Shown here piece by piece: positions 18,255 to 28,181 of a stretch of DNA of 64,000 nucleotides. Both the position numbers and the translations under genes were made by a program. The notes beneath the pieces were generated by a model that saw nothing but the letters and a program-made list of their open reading frames with translations, was not told the DNA's origin and did not search any database. How positions within the stretch are numbered: position 1 is the first letter of the stretch; every line of letters starts with the position of its first letter. The stretch comes from Andalucia godoyi (Eukaryota > Discoba > Jakobea > Jakobida > Andaluciidae): NCBI GenBank assembly GCA_009859145.1, contig VRVR01000041.1, forward strand, positions 62,001-126,000, written 5' to 3'.

Positions 18255-19862
18255 ATGAGCATTGTTAGCAGTACGGTAGACTTTTTGCAGCAGGAGCCGT
18301 TGTGGCGCATTGCGGAACATGCGGTAGCTGCAGCCTCCATCGTCGCTTCGGCCAAGTGGGCGATATCGAATGTGTCTGTCAAGTCCGTCTTGTCCGTCAT
18401 CCTAAACACGGTTCCGGGTGCGCGGAATGCAGTGAACAGGCAGATCGAATCTGAAGTTGAAAAGACTGTTGCAAATCTGTTTCCAGCGACCTTGGAGGAT
18501 AAGCTTCAGATCTCCGGTGTTCCTGCAACGGTAGGAATTCCTGCCGTGGGAGTGGATCCGACCGTGCTGTTGGAGCGCATGAAAGTGATTCATGAGGCGC
18601 TAGACATGCGTCCGGAAACTGGAGAATGCTTTGCGTATGTGTATGATCTTTCGGAGAAACACGATAAGCTCATGACCGACGTCTATGAGGTATTTGGTCG
18701 GCTGAATGCGCTGAATCCGTCTGCCTTCAAGTCGCTTCGCAAATTTGAGATCGAAGTTGTGCAAATGTCGCTTTCTCTTGTGAGTGCACCGACGACTGCG
18801 TGTGGAACCATGACATCTGGTGGCACGGAATCGATTTTATGTGCTTTGAAGACGTACCGAGACAGGGCCCGTGCTCTTGGCTGGCGCGGCGAACTGGAAG
18901 TTGTTGCTCCGGAGACTGTCCATCCTGCCTTCGACAAGGGCGCTCACTATTTTGGTTTGAAGGTTGTGCATGTTCCGATCGATCAAGTGACCATGCGACC
19001 AAAGCTCGCGGATTATGCAAACGCAATCAACAGACACACTATTCTTCTAGTGTGCTCCGCACCGCAGTATCCGCACGGTGTCGTTGATCCTGTGCAGGAA
19101 ATCGCAACGTTGGCGAGAAAGCACCAGTTGCCGCTGCATGTTGATGCATGCGTTGGTGGATTTGTCTTGCCGTGGGTTGAGCGATTGGGATATGATGTGC
19201 CGCTGTGGGATTTCAGAATTCCGGAGGTCACATCCATATCTGCCGATTTGCACAAGTATGGGTTTGCTCCGAAAGGTGCCTCTGTCATCTTGTACAGAGA
19301 TGACTCGATTCGAAGATTCCAGTTTTTCGTTTATTCGTCTTGGCCTGGTGGTTTGTTTGCGTCAAGCACCGTTGCTGGGACACGACCTGGAGGTCCGATC
19401 GCCTGCGCTTGGGCGACTTTGCACGAACTTGGACAGGATGGGTACATGAAGCAAATGATGTTGTTGATGGAAACTTCCAAGTATTTCCAACAGCAAATTA
19501 ACTCGATTCCACATCTTCGGGTCTTGGGTGTCCCTTCCATGACGCTTGTCTCCTTCGCGTCAGATTCAATGAATGTCCATGCAATTGCTGACGCGATGGA
19601 ATCTCATTTTGGATGGAAGCTTGAGAGACAGCAGAACCCTGCAGCAATACACATGACTGTCATGGCTCCTCACGTCCGAGAACGTGAAAGGATCATGAGT
19701 GATCTGAAGAAGGCTGTCGAAATTGTAGAGGCCAATCCCTCACTCCAAAAGGAAGGAAGTGCGGCGATGTACGGCATGGTGGCAACAATACCAGCTGCTG
19801 ACATTGTTGATTCTTTCCTGGCCTCCTTTTTGTCCCATGTGTACGGCGTTCGGAAATCCTGA
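18255..19862 (+). CDS. SGPL1: Sphingosine-1-phosphate lyase
   Basis: A 535-residue PLP-dependent enzyme that cleaves phosphorylated sphingoid bases to phosphoethanolamine and a long-chain aldehyde, the last step of sphingolipid breakdown. The PLP lysine is Lys334 in SISADLHKYGFAPKG. Other signatures are CGTMTSGGTESILCALKTYRD, VAPETVHPAFDKGAHYFG, CSAPQYPHGVVDPV, HVDACVGGFV, and SSWPGGLFASSTVAGTRPGG. The N-terminus has a moderately hydrophobic segment, consistent with ER membrane anchoring in the family. The ATG at 18255 (MSIVSSTVDFLQQEP) is preferred; 12 upstream codons are open without an ATG. Its length is close to that of fungal and animal enzymes (560-590). Confidence 0.95.
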   Translation: MSIVSSTVDFLQQEPLWRIAEHAVAAASIVASAKWAISNVSVKSVLSVILNTVPGARNAVNRQIESEVEKTVANLFPATLEDKLQISGVPATVGIPAVGVDPTVLLERMKVIHEALDMRPETGECFAYVYDLSEKHDKLMTDVYEVFGRLNALNPSAFKSLRKFEIEVVQMSLSLVSAPTTACGTMTSGGTESILCALKTYRDRARALGWRGELEVVAPETVHPAFDKGAHYFGLKVVHVPIDQVTMRPKLADYANAINRHTILLVCSAPQYPHGVVDPVQEIATLARKHQLPLHVDACVGGFVLPWVERLGYDVPLWDFRIPEVTSISADLHKYGFAPKGASVILYRDDSIRRFQFFVYSSWPGGLFASSTVAGTRPGGPIACAWATLHELGQDGYMKQMMLLMETSKYFQQQINSIPHLRVLGVPSMTLVSFASDSMNVHAIADAMESHFGWKLERQQNPAAIHMTVMAPHVRERERIMSDLKKAVEIVEANPSLQKEGSAAMYGMVATIPAADIVDSFLASFLSHVYGVRKS

Positions 19863-19991
19863 GGAAGGTCTGTGACTTCCATGTCCGTACCCAGTGCTGA
19901 TTCAACGATGAAATAAATGTTTCTGTGAGTGAGCGATCGAGTGAGCGAAAAAAAAGAAAGAAAAGAAAGAAAAAAGGAGCGAGTCAGTGAA

Positions 19992-21476
19992 TCACTGCCC
20001 ACAGGTTGAAGCCAGGTACTCTTCCAGCTGCTTTAATGCAGCAGTGTCGAGATCGCACTGTTTCATGTACCGTTTCAACGCTGACTCGTAAGCACGGAAA
20101 AACTGCGCTTCGGAACGTTTTCTTTCAGGAATACCATGCTTGGTGGAAATTGTTTTGGACGAAGGCGTACCCACAGACGGTAGCGATGTTGTTCTGAAAC
20201 AGAGTCCTTTGGAAACAGACGGATTATGTGATTCCTGAAGATGGCTGCGAGGAGCACTTTTGCAATCCACTTTCGGTAGGACTGATCTGTTGAAGTGCCG
20301 GAGATCCTCAGGGAGACTGAGCTGCGGCCCCAGCTTGAATACCAAACAATTTTCGCACACAACAAATCGAAAGGCATCCACGGATGTGAGATCCGTGGGT
20401 GTATCCTCTGCGTGGAAGACTTTGTAGCAAAGATCCTCGCAAACGTTATACAGAAGAGGAGACAAGCGCAGTTCCCTTCCGACAACATGAAATGATGGAA
20501 TCGTCTTTAACGACACCATCTGTTTTCTCAACTCGAGAATCGACTGCAGTCTGTTAGCAAGCGGTTTGAAATCGCAGTTCGTTAAGGAGAAGAGTTCTCG
20601 AACGGTTCTGTGGAGGATATCCTGGGCTGTCTTCGGCTCCTTGCAGATCACGCAGTGAGTGCTCTCGAACGAGATCGGAGCAGATTTTCGGAGCCAAGAC
20701 GGCGATGATACCTTGTCTTGCACAGGTCTTTCAGGATACTCAGCGGGTTTCGTCTTTAATTCCTCGCAGCACAGGACAATAATCCTATCGCGATCATCTC
20801 GCTGCAAAAAGAGGCTTATGCTGTGCAAGGAGCGTGGCTTATTAAGTAAACTATCAATTCTGTGCGAAATCGACTCACAAACCAGCGAAATTCTTTTTCG
20901 GAAAAAGTCTGAACGGACTGGCTCGCATTCGTACGATGCAGTGGGTGACACGCATTCCTCCGCTGATCCCTGCTCAGCTCCAGACGAAGGGGCAATGCGC
21001 TTTATGCTATCCACGAGTACCGAATTCGAACTCCACGTGCAGTGAAACAGCTCCAAACGGAGACGGGTGCTGTCCTCCACAGGTTTGATCAGTTCCTGTA
21101 CAACTGTATCTCCTTGTTTGAAATCTTTGAACAGCACGTCATGCAGCTGCAGTTTTGTAAGAAGTTTCGCGACGTACACAGCACTACCGTTACCGTTGAC
21201 CGCAGGGGAGTACTGAATGGCAACGTATCCGGCAAAACACTCGTGTACCCGCGCACTCACATGATTCCAGAACTCTGTCAGCGTTGCATTTTTCTTTCTC
21301 TTCTTCTTCAGAGTCCCCTCATGAGTCGATGTAAAGTACCATCCCATCGGAACATTGTTTCCAAACACAAAGGTATGTGGTGTCAGAAAGCAGAGATCTG
21401 TTTCCGTTCCTGACGTTTTCCGCCACACAGTTTCCAAGAAAGAAGCATTCAAGCGATCCAACGCGAAAAGAATCAT
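19992..21476 (-). CDS. Unrecognised protein, about 494 residues, with paired-Cys motifs
   Basis: A continuous open frame whose first in-frame ATG is at 21476 (MILFALDRLNASFLETVW); eight more codons upstream are open. It is well folded in composition, with no transmembrane segment. Visible elements: a conserved-looking block HECFAGYVAIQYSPAV, a basic patch (LKKKRKKN), HCVICKEPKTAQDI with a CxxC pair near residue 290, VCENCLVFKLG with another CxxC near residue 390, and a helical C-terminus (KRYMKQCDLDTAALKQLEEYL). The two CxxC pairs about 95 residues apart could bind zinc, but they match no finger I know. An upstream exon beginning MSLVDNRILFMWLK (about 21517) is possible but not supported by clear splice sites. 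The function is unknown. Confidence 0.7.
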   Translation of the reverse strand: MILFALDRLNASFLETVWRKTSGTETDLCFLTPHTFVFGNNVPMGWYFTSTHEGTLKKKRKKNATLTEFWNHVSARVHECFAGYVAIQYSPAVNGNGSAVYVAKLLTKLQLHDVLFKDFKQGDTVVQELIKPVEDSTRLRLELFHCTWSSNSVLVDSIKRIAPSSGAEQGSAEECVSPTASYECEPVRSDFFRKRISLVCESISHRIDSLLNKPRSLHSISLFLQRDDRDRIIVLCCEELKTKPAEYPERPVQDKVSSPSWLRKSAPISFESTHCVICKEPKTAQDILHRTVRELFSLTNCDFKPLANRLQSILELRKQMVSLKTIPSFHVVGRELRLSPLLYNVCEDLCYKVFHAEDTPTDLTSVDAFRFVVCENCLVFKLGPQLSLPEDLRHFNRSVLPKVDCKSAPRSHLQESHNPSVSKGLCFRTTSLPSVGTPSSKTISTKHGIPERKRSEAQFFRAYESALKRYMKQCDLDTAALKQLEEYLASTCGQ

Positions 21477-21755
21477 TATGGGTGCGCATTCTTCAACCAC
21501 ATGAAAAGAATTCGGTTATCGACCAGCGACATCACTCGCAAGTCGAAGCAGTACGAGCAGACATGTGCAGCAATGTTTCGAAAGAGAAAACTGCTGTATG
21601 AAAGAAAGAGGTGCTCGGGTGTTCTTTTCGACAGCTTCCGACAATCAACCCCTCACCCTTGTGTTGACAATTGAAGCTGATAAGTGCTGCTGGCCTTCTG
21701 GATTCCTGCATTTTCGATTCTATTTTCACGCTGAAAATGCAAAAAATACACACAC

Positions 21756-24638
21756 ATGTACTTCAAAAACATATCATGGCAACAGCCGCGAAAGCCAAAC
21801 GGTGATCCTCGCAATGCTCCGGACCGTCCAAATGGTTTGTCGAAAGCCGCAAGTTTTTCAAATTCAGGAGATAGGTTTGTGGTGGTTATCTCTCCCTCAG
21901 ATTCTGAAGGTGGGAGTAGCGATGATGCAAGTGAACCTGCTTCTACTTCTGCTTCTTGCCGTCGTGCTACTGACAACATAGAAGATGCTGCTCAATTATC
22001 TGGAGGAGATCATCTTTCCCCTTCCGACGCGCAGTCTCGCCTCGCCGCTGCAATCGAAAAGGAAATGCAGCGAGTTCGTTCCATGGATGATTCCGCAGAT
22101 CGAGAGCGTTCAACTTCTCCAGTTTCAGCACCGCCATTGTCGGAGCGAGAACACAGATACCGGAATGACTCCAATAGACCTTCCTATTCCAGAAAACGAC
22201 AGTTCGTGAGAAATCACTATCCTTCACACAAATTTCGGCGCGTCCCTTCCGACTTTATCCGCAGGCCGTCTTTGCTGTCGGTCATTCAGCTAAATGGAAG
22301 TTCTGCAGTATCGGACGAATACACAAGATTAGAAGAACGACTGAAATTTCTGTATGAAAGGGAGGACCGCGTTGGAACACTGCTGAAATCTATTCAGGAC
22401 GAAATCAACGCAGTACAATCCTCTGTGGACGAACTTGAGAAACGTGCCTGGTCTGAGTGGGATCGAAAAGAACATGGCGAGAAACCTGGGTCTTCTACAA
22501 CCTTTTTGGATGGGCATGCTTCGAGTGATTCTACCGCTGCTGCCTTAATATCTCCAAGTGTGGACGTGATGCAGGATGTCATGGTCGAACCGGATTTGAT
22601 CCTTGCTCAACTCCGAGAGCTGAAAGGACGAACTGATCGCGCAGCGAAAATTTGCGTCGAGGATTCGAATCTCATAGGTTGTGCAGATCCTGAGGGTCGA
22701 TCGCGGATCAATGATGAACAGCTTGACAATGGGTTATCACCGGGCTCGGTTGTGATGGATACTGCGCAGGATCTTGTGACGCAACAATCCACCCTTGTGG
22801 CTCCACAAGCCCACCCTCTGAATGATGGGCCTTCCAAGAATCCGGAACGCTTCCAAGGTCTTCCTGTTGCCCTTCACGAACTGCAAGCAGAGTTGAGATG
22901 TTTATTTGACAATCATGCGAATTCCCTTTGTCACCGGATATTTTTGTTCGACGAAATCGATTTAGTGTCGCTTACATCGTTTTCTTCGAGTTTCTCGAAC
23001 AGCGTTTCGACATCATGCTTGTCCGTTCTCACAGACAGTCAAGTTCCTCGAACCATCCCGTCCGCTCCATATTGCCCATTGACGCTGCGAACACATTGCA
23101 ATCCTTCTTCTTTTTTGGAACGCCCGTTGTGCAAGTTTGAGCACATTGGAACGTGCTTGAGCTCATCTTGCAAAAGTTTGCATAATCGAGAAATCAGCAA
23201 TGAGGAACTTTCGTGTCCTCGAACATTCGGATGCGACACGTCAGCAAAAACTGTTCGCGATGGAGATGATCTTCGCTCGTTTTTGATTATGCTTGCTTCT
23301 GTGCTGAACTCCGGGTGTTCAGATGGTAGTATATGGTGTGCATATATTGATCTTTTGCATGTGAGTGGGGATCCTGTAATGTGGGACATCGTCCTTGACC
23401 GCGCACTCCAATGCACGGGTTTTGATCGGCGGGTTGTTCTTCGAGCGTTCTTTCACGATGCTTCCAAGTACCACGATTTGATGGTCTCCACATTCTCCGT
23501 GTGTCATGTGTTTGTGATCCAGAAGTGGAACGCCGAGCGTCGCATGCTGGGCAAATCGTTGTTGGAAGCAGTGTTGCTGGAATGGGACAGAAGCGACTGG
23601 TCATCGTCTGTCGACGTCAGACATCTTGTTTGGGCATGCCTTGTAGCCACCTATCTGGACCTTCAACATCCCTCGACATTTCCGTTTGATGTCCAGTTAG
23701 ATAGTTTTCCTTTCATTCTTCCGTCGTTTCCGCCCTCTGAGTCCGGTTCTGATGTTCATGATTTCCTCTGTTCTTGCTGCGAGAGGATATTCAAAGTCTG
23801 CCGGACTGATGTGGCGCTCATCCTAGCATGCTCCATTTTCGTTCTGCTGTGTCATGTTCGGCCACCCCTGTCTTTCCGAGAACGCATTCGGGGTCTGCTG
23901 CATTCCTGCGCTGGCCTGGCTTCCCTTCCGCAGGCGTGGCTGGCATACGTCGAGTTGGAAGGCTTCTGGGGCATGACTGCATCTTCTTCCAAGCGGTTTA
24001 TGGATCATTTGCATGGATGGTTCATGTTTAAGGAAGGAGAACACATTTCGGCATCAGATATTCGTGTGACCCTCGTGCTTTCCGGCATCGCTCAGCAGTT
24101 GCAAGACGTGGATGCAAATCGAGAATCTCTGCTGGTTTTGATCTCCTCTCTACCTTCTTGCGAAAATCTGTGTATCAGACTTCTTCGAGAGGTAGTGTTT
24201 GCTGTTCTTAGTGGTGCGAAGGAGGAAGATGCGGAATCAAAGTTCATCAGTTTGCTGAGGGCAGCATCGCCCCTGGAGAAGCCATGGGTGCATTTTCAAA
24301 TGAGTTTGTTTTATTGGACATCATCGCGACTGCGTAGTGTGGCTCCAGTGTCATTGGCTCCGTCTCTAGCCGTGTCGGGAAATCATGAACTTACAGACTC
24401 GGCTAACAAATTTCTGCCAATTCAGGGTTCGTGGATTTGCAGGGCGTTGGCCTCTCGATTTTCTGGATTTCCGTTTTATGAATACTTTTTGTTTGCAGAG
24501 CATGCTATTGGTTTGCTGCAACGGGAGTGGTGGCTTTCGTTGGGGAATGCGTGGGCCTCTCGTGACCGCATTCGAATGGGCAACACTGCTTCGCCTCAAT
24601 ACGAAAAGTTGTTGCGGTTTTTGCAGGAATCATTTTGA
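21756..24638 (+). CDS. ZFC3H1/Red1-like zinc-finger protein (nuclear RNA surveillance)
   Basis: A 960-residue protein. The N-terminus (1-180) is a disordered Ser/Asp/Arg-rich region. A coiled coil lies near residues 188-235 (EERLKFLYEREDRVGTLLKSIQDEINAV). At about residues 458-476 is a CCCH-type finger, LCKFEHIGTCLSSSCKSLH, matching the zf-C3H1 domain ('C.FE..G.C....C..H') specific to ZFC3H1 and yeast Red1. The C-terminal half is helical and HAT/TPR-like (for example SIWCAYIDLLHVSGDPVMWDIVLDRAL). In animals ZFC3H1 joins MTR4 in the PAXT complex, directing polyadenylated nuclear RNA to the exosome. The zinc-finger spacing and architecture support the call; the RNA-decay role is from the family. 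Confidence 0.7.
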   Translation: MYFKNISWQQPRKPNGDPRNAPDRPNGLSKAASFSNSGDRFVVVISPSDSEGGSSDDASEPASTSASCRRATDNIEDAAQLSGGDHLSPSDAQSRLAAAIEKEMQRVRSMDDSADRERSTSPVSAPPLSEREHRYRNDSNRPSYSRKRQFVRNHYPSHKFRRVPSDFIRRPSLLSVIQLNGSSAVSDEYTRLEERLKFLYEREDRVGTLLKSIQDEINAVQSSVDELEKRAWSEWDRKEHGEKPGSSTTFLDGHASSDSTAAALISPSVDVMQDVMVEPDLILAQLRELKGRTDRAAKICVEDSNLIGCADPEGRSRINDEQLDNGLSPGSVVMDTAQDLVTQQSTLVAPQAHPLNDGPSKNPERFQGLPVALHELQAELRCLFDNHANSLCHRIFLFDEIDLVSLTSFSSSFSNSVSTSCLSVLTDSQVPRTIPSAPYCPLTLRTHCNPSSFLERPLCKFEHIGTCLSSSCKSLHNREISNEELSCPRTFGCDTSAKTVRDGDDLRSFLIMLASVLNSGCSDGSIWCAYIDLLHVSGDPVMWDIVLDRALQCTGFDRRVVLRAFFHDASKYHDLMVSTFSVCHVFVIQKWNAERRMLGKSLLEAVLLEWDRSDWSSSVDVRHLVWACLVATYLDLQHPSTFPFDVQLDSFPFILPSFPPSESGSDVHDFLCSCCERIFKVCRTDVALILACSIFVLLCHVRPPLSFRERIRGLLHSCAGLASLPQAWLAYVELEGFWGMTASSSKRFMDHLHGWFMFKEGEHISASDIRVTLVLSGIAQQLQDVDANRESLLVLISSLPSCENLCIRLLREVVFAVLSGAKEEDAESKFISLLRAASPLEKPWVHFQMSLFYWTSSRLRSVAPVSLAPSLAVSGNHELTDSANKFLPIQGSWICRALASRFSGFPFYEYFLFAEHAIGLLQREWWLSLGNAWASRDRIRMGNTASPQYEKLLRFLQESF

Positions 24639-24802
24639 ACAAAGTATAATGTTTTAAAAATCTTGCAGGTAAATCAAGGAAAACATTGTCACACTCTAAC
24701 TTCGCTTGCTTTGCTTTTCTTTTTTTTTAATACTGCATCAGACAGAGGCGGGGAGAAAGAACCACTTCGTGGTGCCAGAATCAACGAAAGGATATCTTCC
24801 TC

Positions 24803-25277
24803 TCAATATCCGGCGAGAAACTTCTGAAGAAATTCGCTTCGACGACGTTCAGTCTCGCGCATTGGAGCCGAAAGGGTCTCTTCAATTGGGAAATACTTCA
24901 AAAGAGTCGTTCGCGGCTTCCACTGGCGAAGAGTTTCTTCAACTTCTTGCTTACCTTTGAAGACCAACATATCCACAACGGCTGCATCACGAATACCTGG
25001 ATGTTTCCGGAACTCCTTTCTCAGCAGGGCGCGCATGTCGGACTCGGGGAGGTCCACCTGATAGATTTTTCTGACATATGGAACGCATCGCATCACCTAC
25101 GAAACAAAAAACAAAAAGGATAGAAAGGGAAAGGGACGAAAAGGAAGAACGATGGGGAAAAAAATGAGTTCATGAACTTCACAAGATCGACGTTTTCAAA
25201 TTTGAGCATACTTCTCGATACAGCGATCGCACATGAGTTTGCGCTTCCGATAGAGACGACGAAAGTCTAGTGGCCAT
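24803..25277 (-). CDS. NDUFA6: Complex I LYR subunit NDUFA6 (B14)-like, two exons
   Basis: Exon 1 (25212-25277) encodes MATRLSSSLSEAQTHVRSLYRE, with the LYR motif near its end. The intron (25097-25211, 115 bp) starts GTATGC and ends TTTCGTAG. Exon 2 (24803-25096) continues VMRCVPYVRKIYQVDLPESD and later RKEFRKHPGIRDAAVVDML and LRQWKPRTTLLKYF. The join is in phase 0 and gives a 119-residue protein, the size of NDUFA6/B14. NDUFA6 sits on the matrix side of NADH:ubiquinone oxidoreductase and binds the acyl carrier protein through the LYR fold. The splice join precisely restores the family pattern R-S-L-Y-R-x-V-x-x-x-V-P, so the model is strong. Confidence 0.9.
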
Positions 25278-25636
25278 TCTCACCAACTATGATGAAAGTA
25301 AAAAAATCGGATTCAAGACGACGGAAGAACCAACTCGCTGGGCGCAACAAAAGTGAAAAATGAAAAGGAGCCAGACAGAAATCAAAAAGAAAAACAATGC
25401 CTGCGCAAATCCACACAAGTTCACTCGGCAACAGCCAGACTACGATCGATGTTGTCGTCAGGTCGAAAGATCGAATAGTACCACCAAAAAATTAAAGATA
25501 ATGACAGGAAAACAGTGGGCAAACACCGAAAGGAATGCTCGTTTACAATATAACCAGAAGCAGACCAACTTGGAGAAACACAGGATGATCCGACCACCAG
25601 TGAATGGCATAAATAAAGTGCAGACAATTCGGAATC

Positions 25637-26344
25637 TCACTGTATTCCGTGCAAAACAGAAGAAGCATCCGTGCACACAAACTGACCGGGATTTTCGATG
25701 TTGAAGCACACTATTTTTCCAGACAAAACCTGAATGGCAAAGCGGCGGCATCGAGTACCCATTCCATACGCAGAGGAGTCATTTGACACTCCGAGGAATC
25801 GAGTGAATACCGCGTTTCCGTCAGAAAGGAACTGGATTGACGAGGCTTCAGCACCGAACGTCTGCTTCCAAGCATCCATGACAAACGGATCATTCACGGA
25901 GACCACCGCAACCTTGATCCCCTTGTCCTGAAAATCCTTCAAGGCAGAAATGTAACCCGGAACGTGTTTGCGAGAACACGTAGGAGTAAATGCTCCAGGA
26001 ACACCAACAACGACAACAGAGGAATTTGCAGGGAACAAGTCGCCGGTCTTCACCTCGCAGACTCCAGCATCAGTCAGTTCAAAGAGCACAATGTCTCCTG
26101 GAATTTCAGTTCCAACAGCAACAGGCGTAGACATCCCAAACCAGTTTCTTACAACCCTGAGTGGCTGCTTCAATACAAGGGTGCTCAAAACCAACGCAAA
26201 GTGCTCGCCACTCCACCAGGCCTCTTTCGCACGCACGAGGATTTCGCAACCGTCAAACATGATGCTATGAAGTGATGCAAGAATGTACAGAGTCGATTCG
26301 TTCTTCGTGGGAATACTACGGCAGCAGAACGAAACGCGTTTCAT
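25637..26344 (-). CDS. Type II peroxiredoxin (PRDX5-like)
   Basis: The peroxiredoxin domain occupies roughly the last 165 residues, starting at STPVAVGTEIPGDIVLFEL. The peroxidatic Cys lies in GVPGAFTPTCSRKHVPGY (about residue 122). Family blocks follow: VAVVSVNDPFVMDAWKQTFG, FLSDGNAVFTRFLGV and GMGTRCRRFAIQVLSG. These enzymes reduce hydrogen peroxide and alkyl hydroperoxides using thioredoxin or glutaredoxin. The start is uncertain. The ATG at 26344 gives a 70-residue extension beginning MKRVSFCCRSIPTK, which could be a mitochondrial presequence; the ATG at 26134 gives the bare 165-residue enzyme. The upstream frame is open without stops for over 80 codons, which favours a real extension. 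Confidence 0.88.
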   Translation of the reverse strand: MKRVSFCCRSIPTKNESTLYILASLHSIMFDGCEILVRAKEAWWSGEHFALVLSTLVLKQPLRVVRNWFGMSTPVAVGTEIPGDIVLFELTDAGVCEVKTGDLFPANSSVVVVGVPGAFTPTCSRKHVPGYISALKDFQDKGIKVAVVSVNDPFVMDAWKQTFGAEASSIQFLSDGNAVFTRFLGVSNDSSAYGMGTRCRRFAIQVLSGKIVCFNIENPGQFVCTDASSVLHGIQ

Positions 26345-28181
26345 TAGTGTCGACAATCTCACTTGCAAGAGTATCCACGGAACACACAAGGCTGACGTCC
26401 CAACTGGTGATTCGAGAACAGTGGGGAAATCGTTTCAGGAAGAGACAAAATTCTTTCGATAAACAAAGGGGGGAATGAACGAGAGCCGCTGCAGTCAGAA
26501 AGAAACGAACAAAGACTGGGCGGTGATTCGAAAGTCAACGGAAGAAACACAATCAACAAGAGAATCAGGAAAGTACAAAGGGTTTCTGGTGCATTTCAAA
26601 CCGGAAGCTGTGAAGCTCGGTCGTGAGGACAAAATGCAAGACAGTACCAGAAGATCTTGAAAAGCACACAGCTGGAGCATACTTAAAAATAATCACCTAT
26701 TTGTATTTTTAAAAACGAGAAGAAAACAGTAAAACGCTCGCGTCGGGCTTGCTAGGAGTGCAGAAAACAAAGGAGAGGGCGAAGAATGAAACGGGAACCT
26801 CATCACAGTTCATACAATTCTTGAGCGCTCCTTGGACGCGACTCTCTAACAAAAACAGAGAAAACCTGACAGACTGCATAGTTGTCAGCTCACTGGACAT
26901 TCTCCTAAACATATCTTTCGGGAATTAAAACAATGCGATTTATCACGAATTACAGGGACGAATGAAACGCTGTCTGTCTGAGGAGTGATGCATCTTTTCC
27001 CTTAGAAAATTTGGTGGAACCCAGGGAGACGGACCACGGATAGCCAACAGGTGTCTTTTATGCGATCCAGAACTTTCGCGGAAGTGGCAAACAGAGGCAG
27101 TCTTGACAGCGACCACTTGGTGTGCCACTAGCAATGGAGAATGGAGAGGCTTCAGGGTGTGTCCGGATGCGAAGAATCCAAAACTGCGAAAAGCAAACAC
27201 GGCGACCGATGCTCAGTGAGAACAGGAAGATAAGCACTTAATTTCGACTTCCACAAGTCACGACGAGAAACTGGAATTCGACATCGGCGCAATCCGAAGG
27301 AGCCTCTATAATGAAGATTTGAGGAACCGCCACGACAAAGAGGATCGGCAACAGTTTTATGAGGGTCACTGGGCCCGGGAGTTCGCAGTGTGATGCAAAG
27401 TCCACCACAGCAGAATATCTGTATGAGACAGTGTACGGTGCCACCCAGTTTGATCAGTCAGCATTTTTGCAAATTTCTTATCACGAAACCCTTTCTGCGT
27501 TAGATCATGCGCAGCTTAATTAACAGGAGCGATCCACAGAGATTGTAGTGGTATTAAACATACCGTCTTTGATTCGCTGTACAAATTTCAAGATGGTCAT
27601 TTCCGTCTGATGACTGAGTTCTGGATCTCGTGAGCGGTTCTGGACAATTCAGGTGAATGGGAATGCGGATCGACAACCGTCTGCTGAAGTTTGAAAGACC
27701 ACTGATCATCGAACTTCTCTTCTGTGAACGTGTCGATGTGCAGATGACGTTAAATATTCGTTCATCTGTTTTTCTTTTTTGAAAAACAGTCTTGACGGAG
27801 CTCCCTTCATTTCATGCACCTTACGTCGCTCTCGACAGCATATTGGATGTATTTGATAAAAAAGAAAAATGATAATACTGTCTGGCAACGGAATTTTTAT
27901 TGGACCGAGTGTTTCTGGCGGCCAAATTATGTTTTTTGAGATTTGCTCTCGCCCTCCCCTGCTATTCCGTATGAATCAACGAAATGCATGCTGCTTTTTT
28001 AAATCAGGTGCATCAGCAGTTTTTGTATCACGAGGATCTCTGATGGAAGCTCGTGTTCTTACACGACATTCGTTTCCCTCAGGATATTGTCCGGTTCGCT
28101 CCCTTGCTACAGCTTGAATTTTTTTTTGCCTTCCCTCCCGCTTTTTTTTTGAACTGATGTTTTCCGAATTTAGTAGTTGCC
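26345..28181. other. 1.8-kb gene-poor stretch with short open segments
   Basis: No long open frame is present. I can see short pieces only. On the minus strand an ATG at 27709 opens 48 codons (MISGLSNFSRRLSIRIPIHL...), ends at a GTATGT donor at 27563 and could splice across a 69-bp intron to a 12-codon exon. On the plus strand, about 26950-27520, one frame has only TGA stops and contains segments such as CATSNGEWRGFRVCPDAKNP and YNEDLRNRHDKEDRQQFYEG. A poly-T/poly-A-rich belt covers 27765-28160. Any of these could be exons of an unresolved multi-intron gene, a decayed gene, or chance. Confidence 0.4.

Noticed and set aside
27564-27620. Possible SEC22-like start (MTILKFVQRIKDG) followed by a GTATGT donor
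   Set aside because: It resembles the longin start of SEC22 only over a dozen residues, and no downstream exon in any frame continues the longin or SNARE domain.
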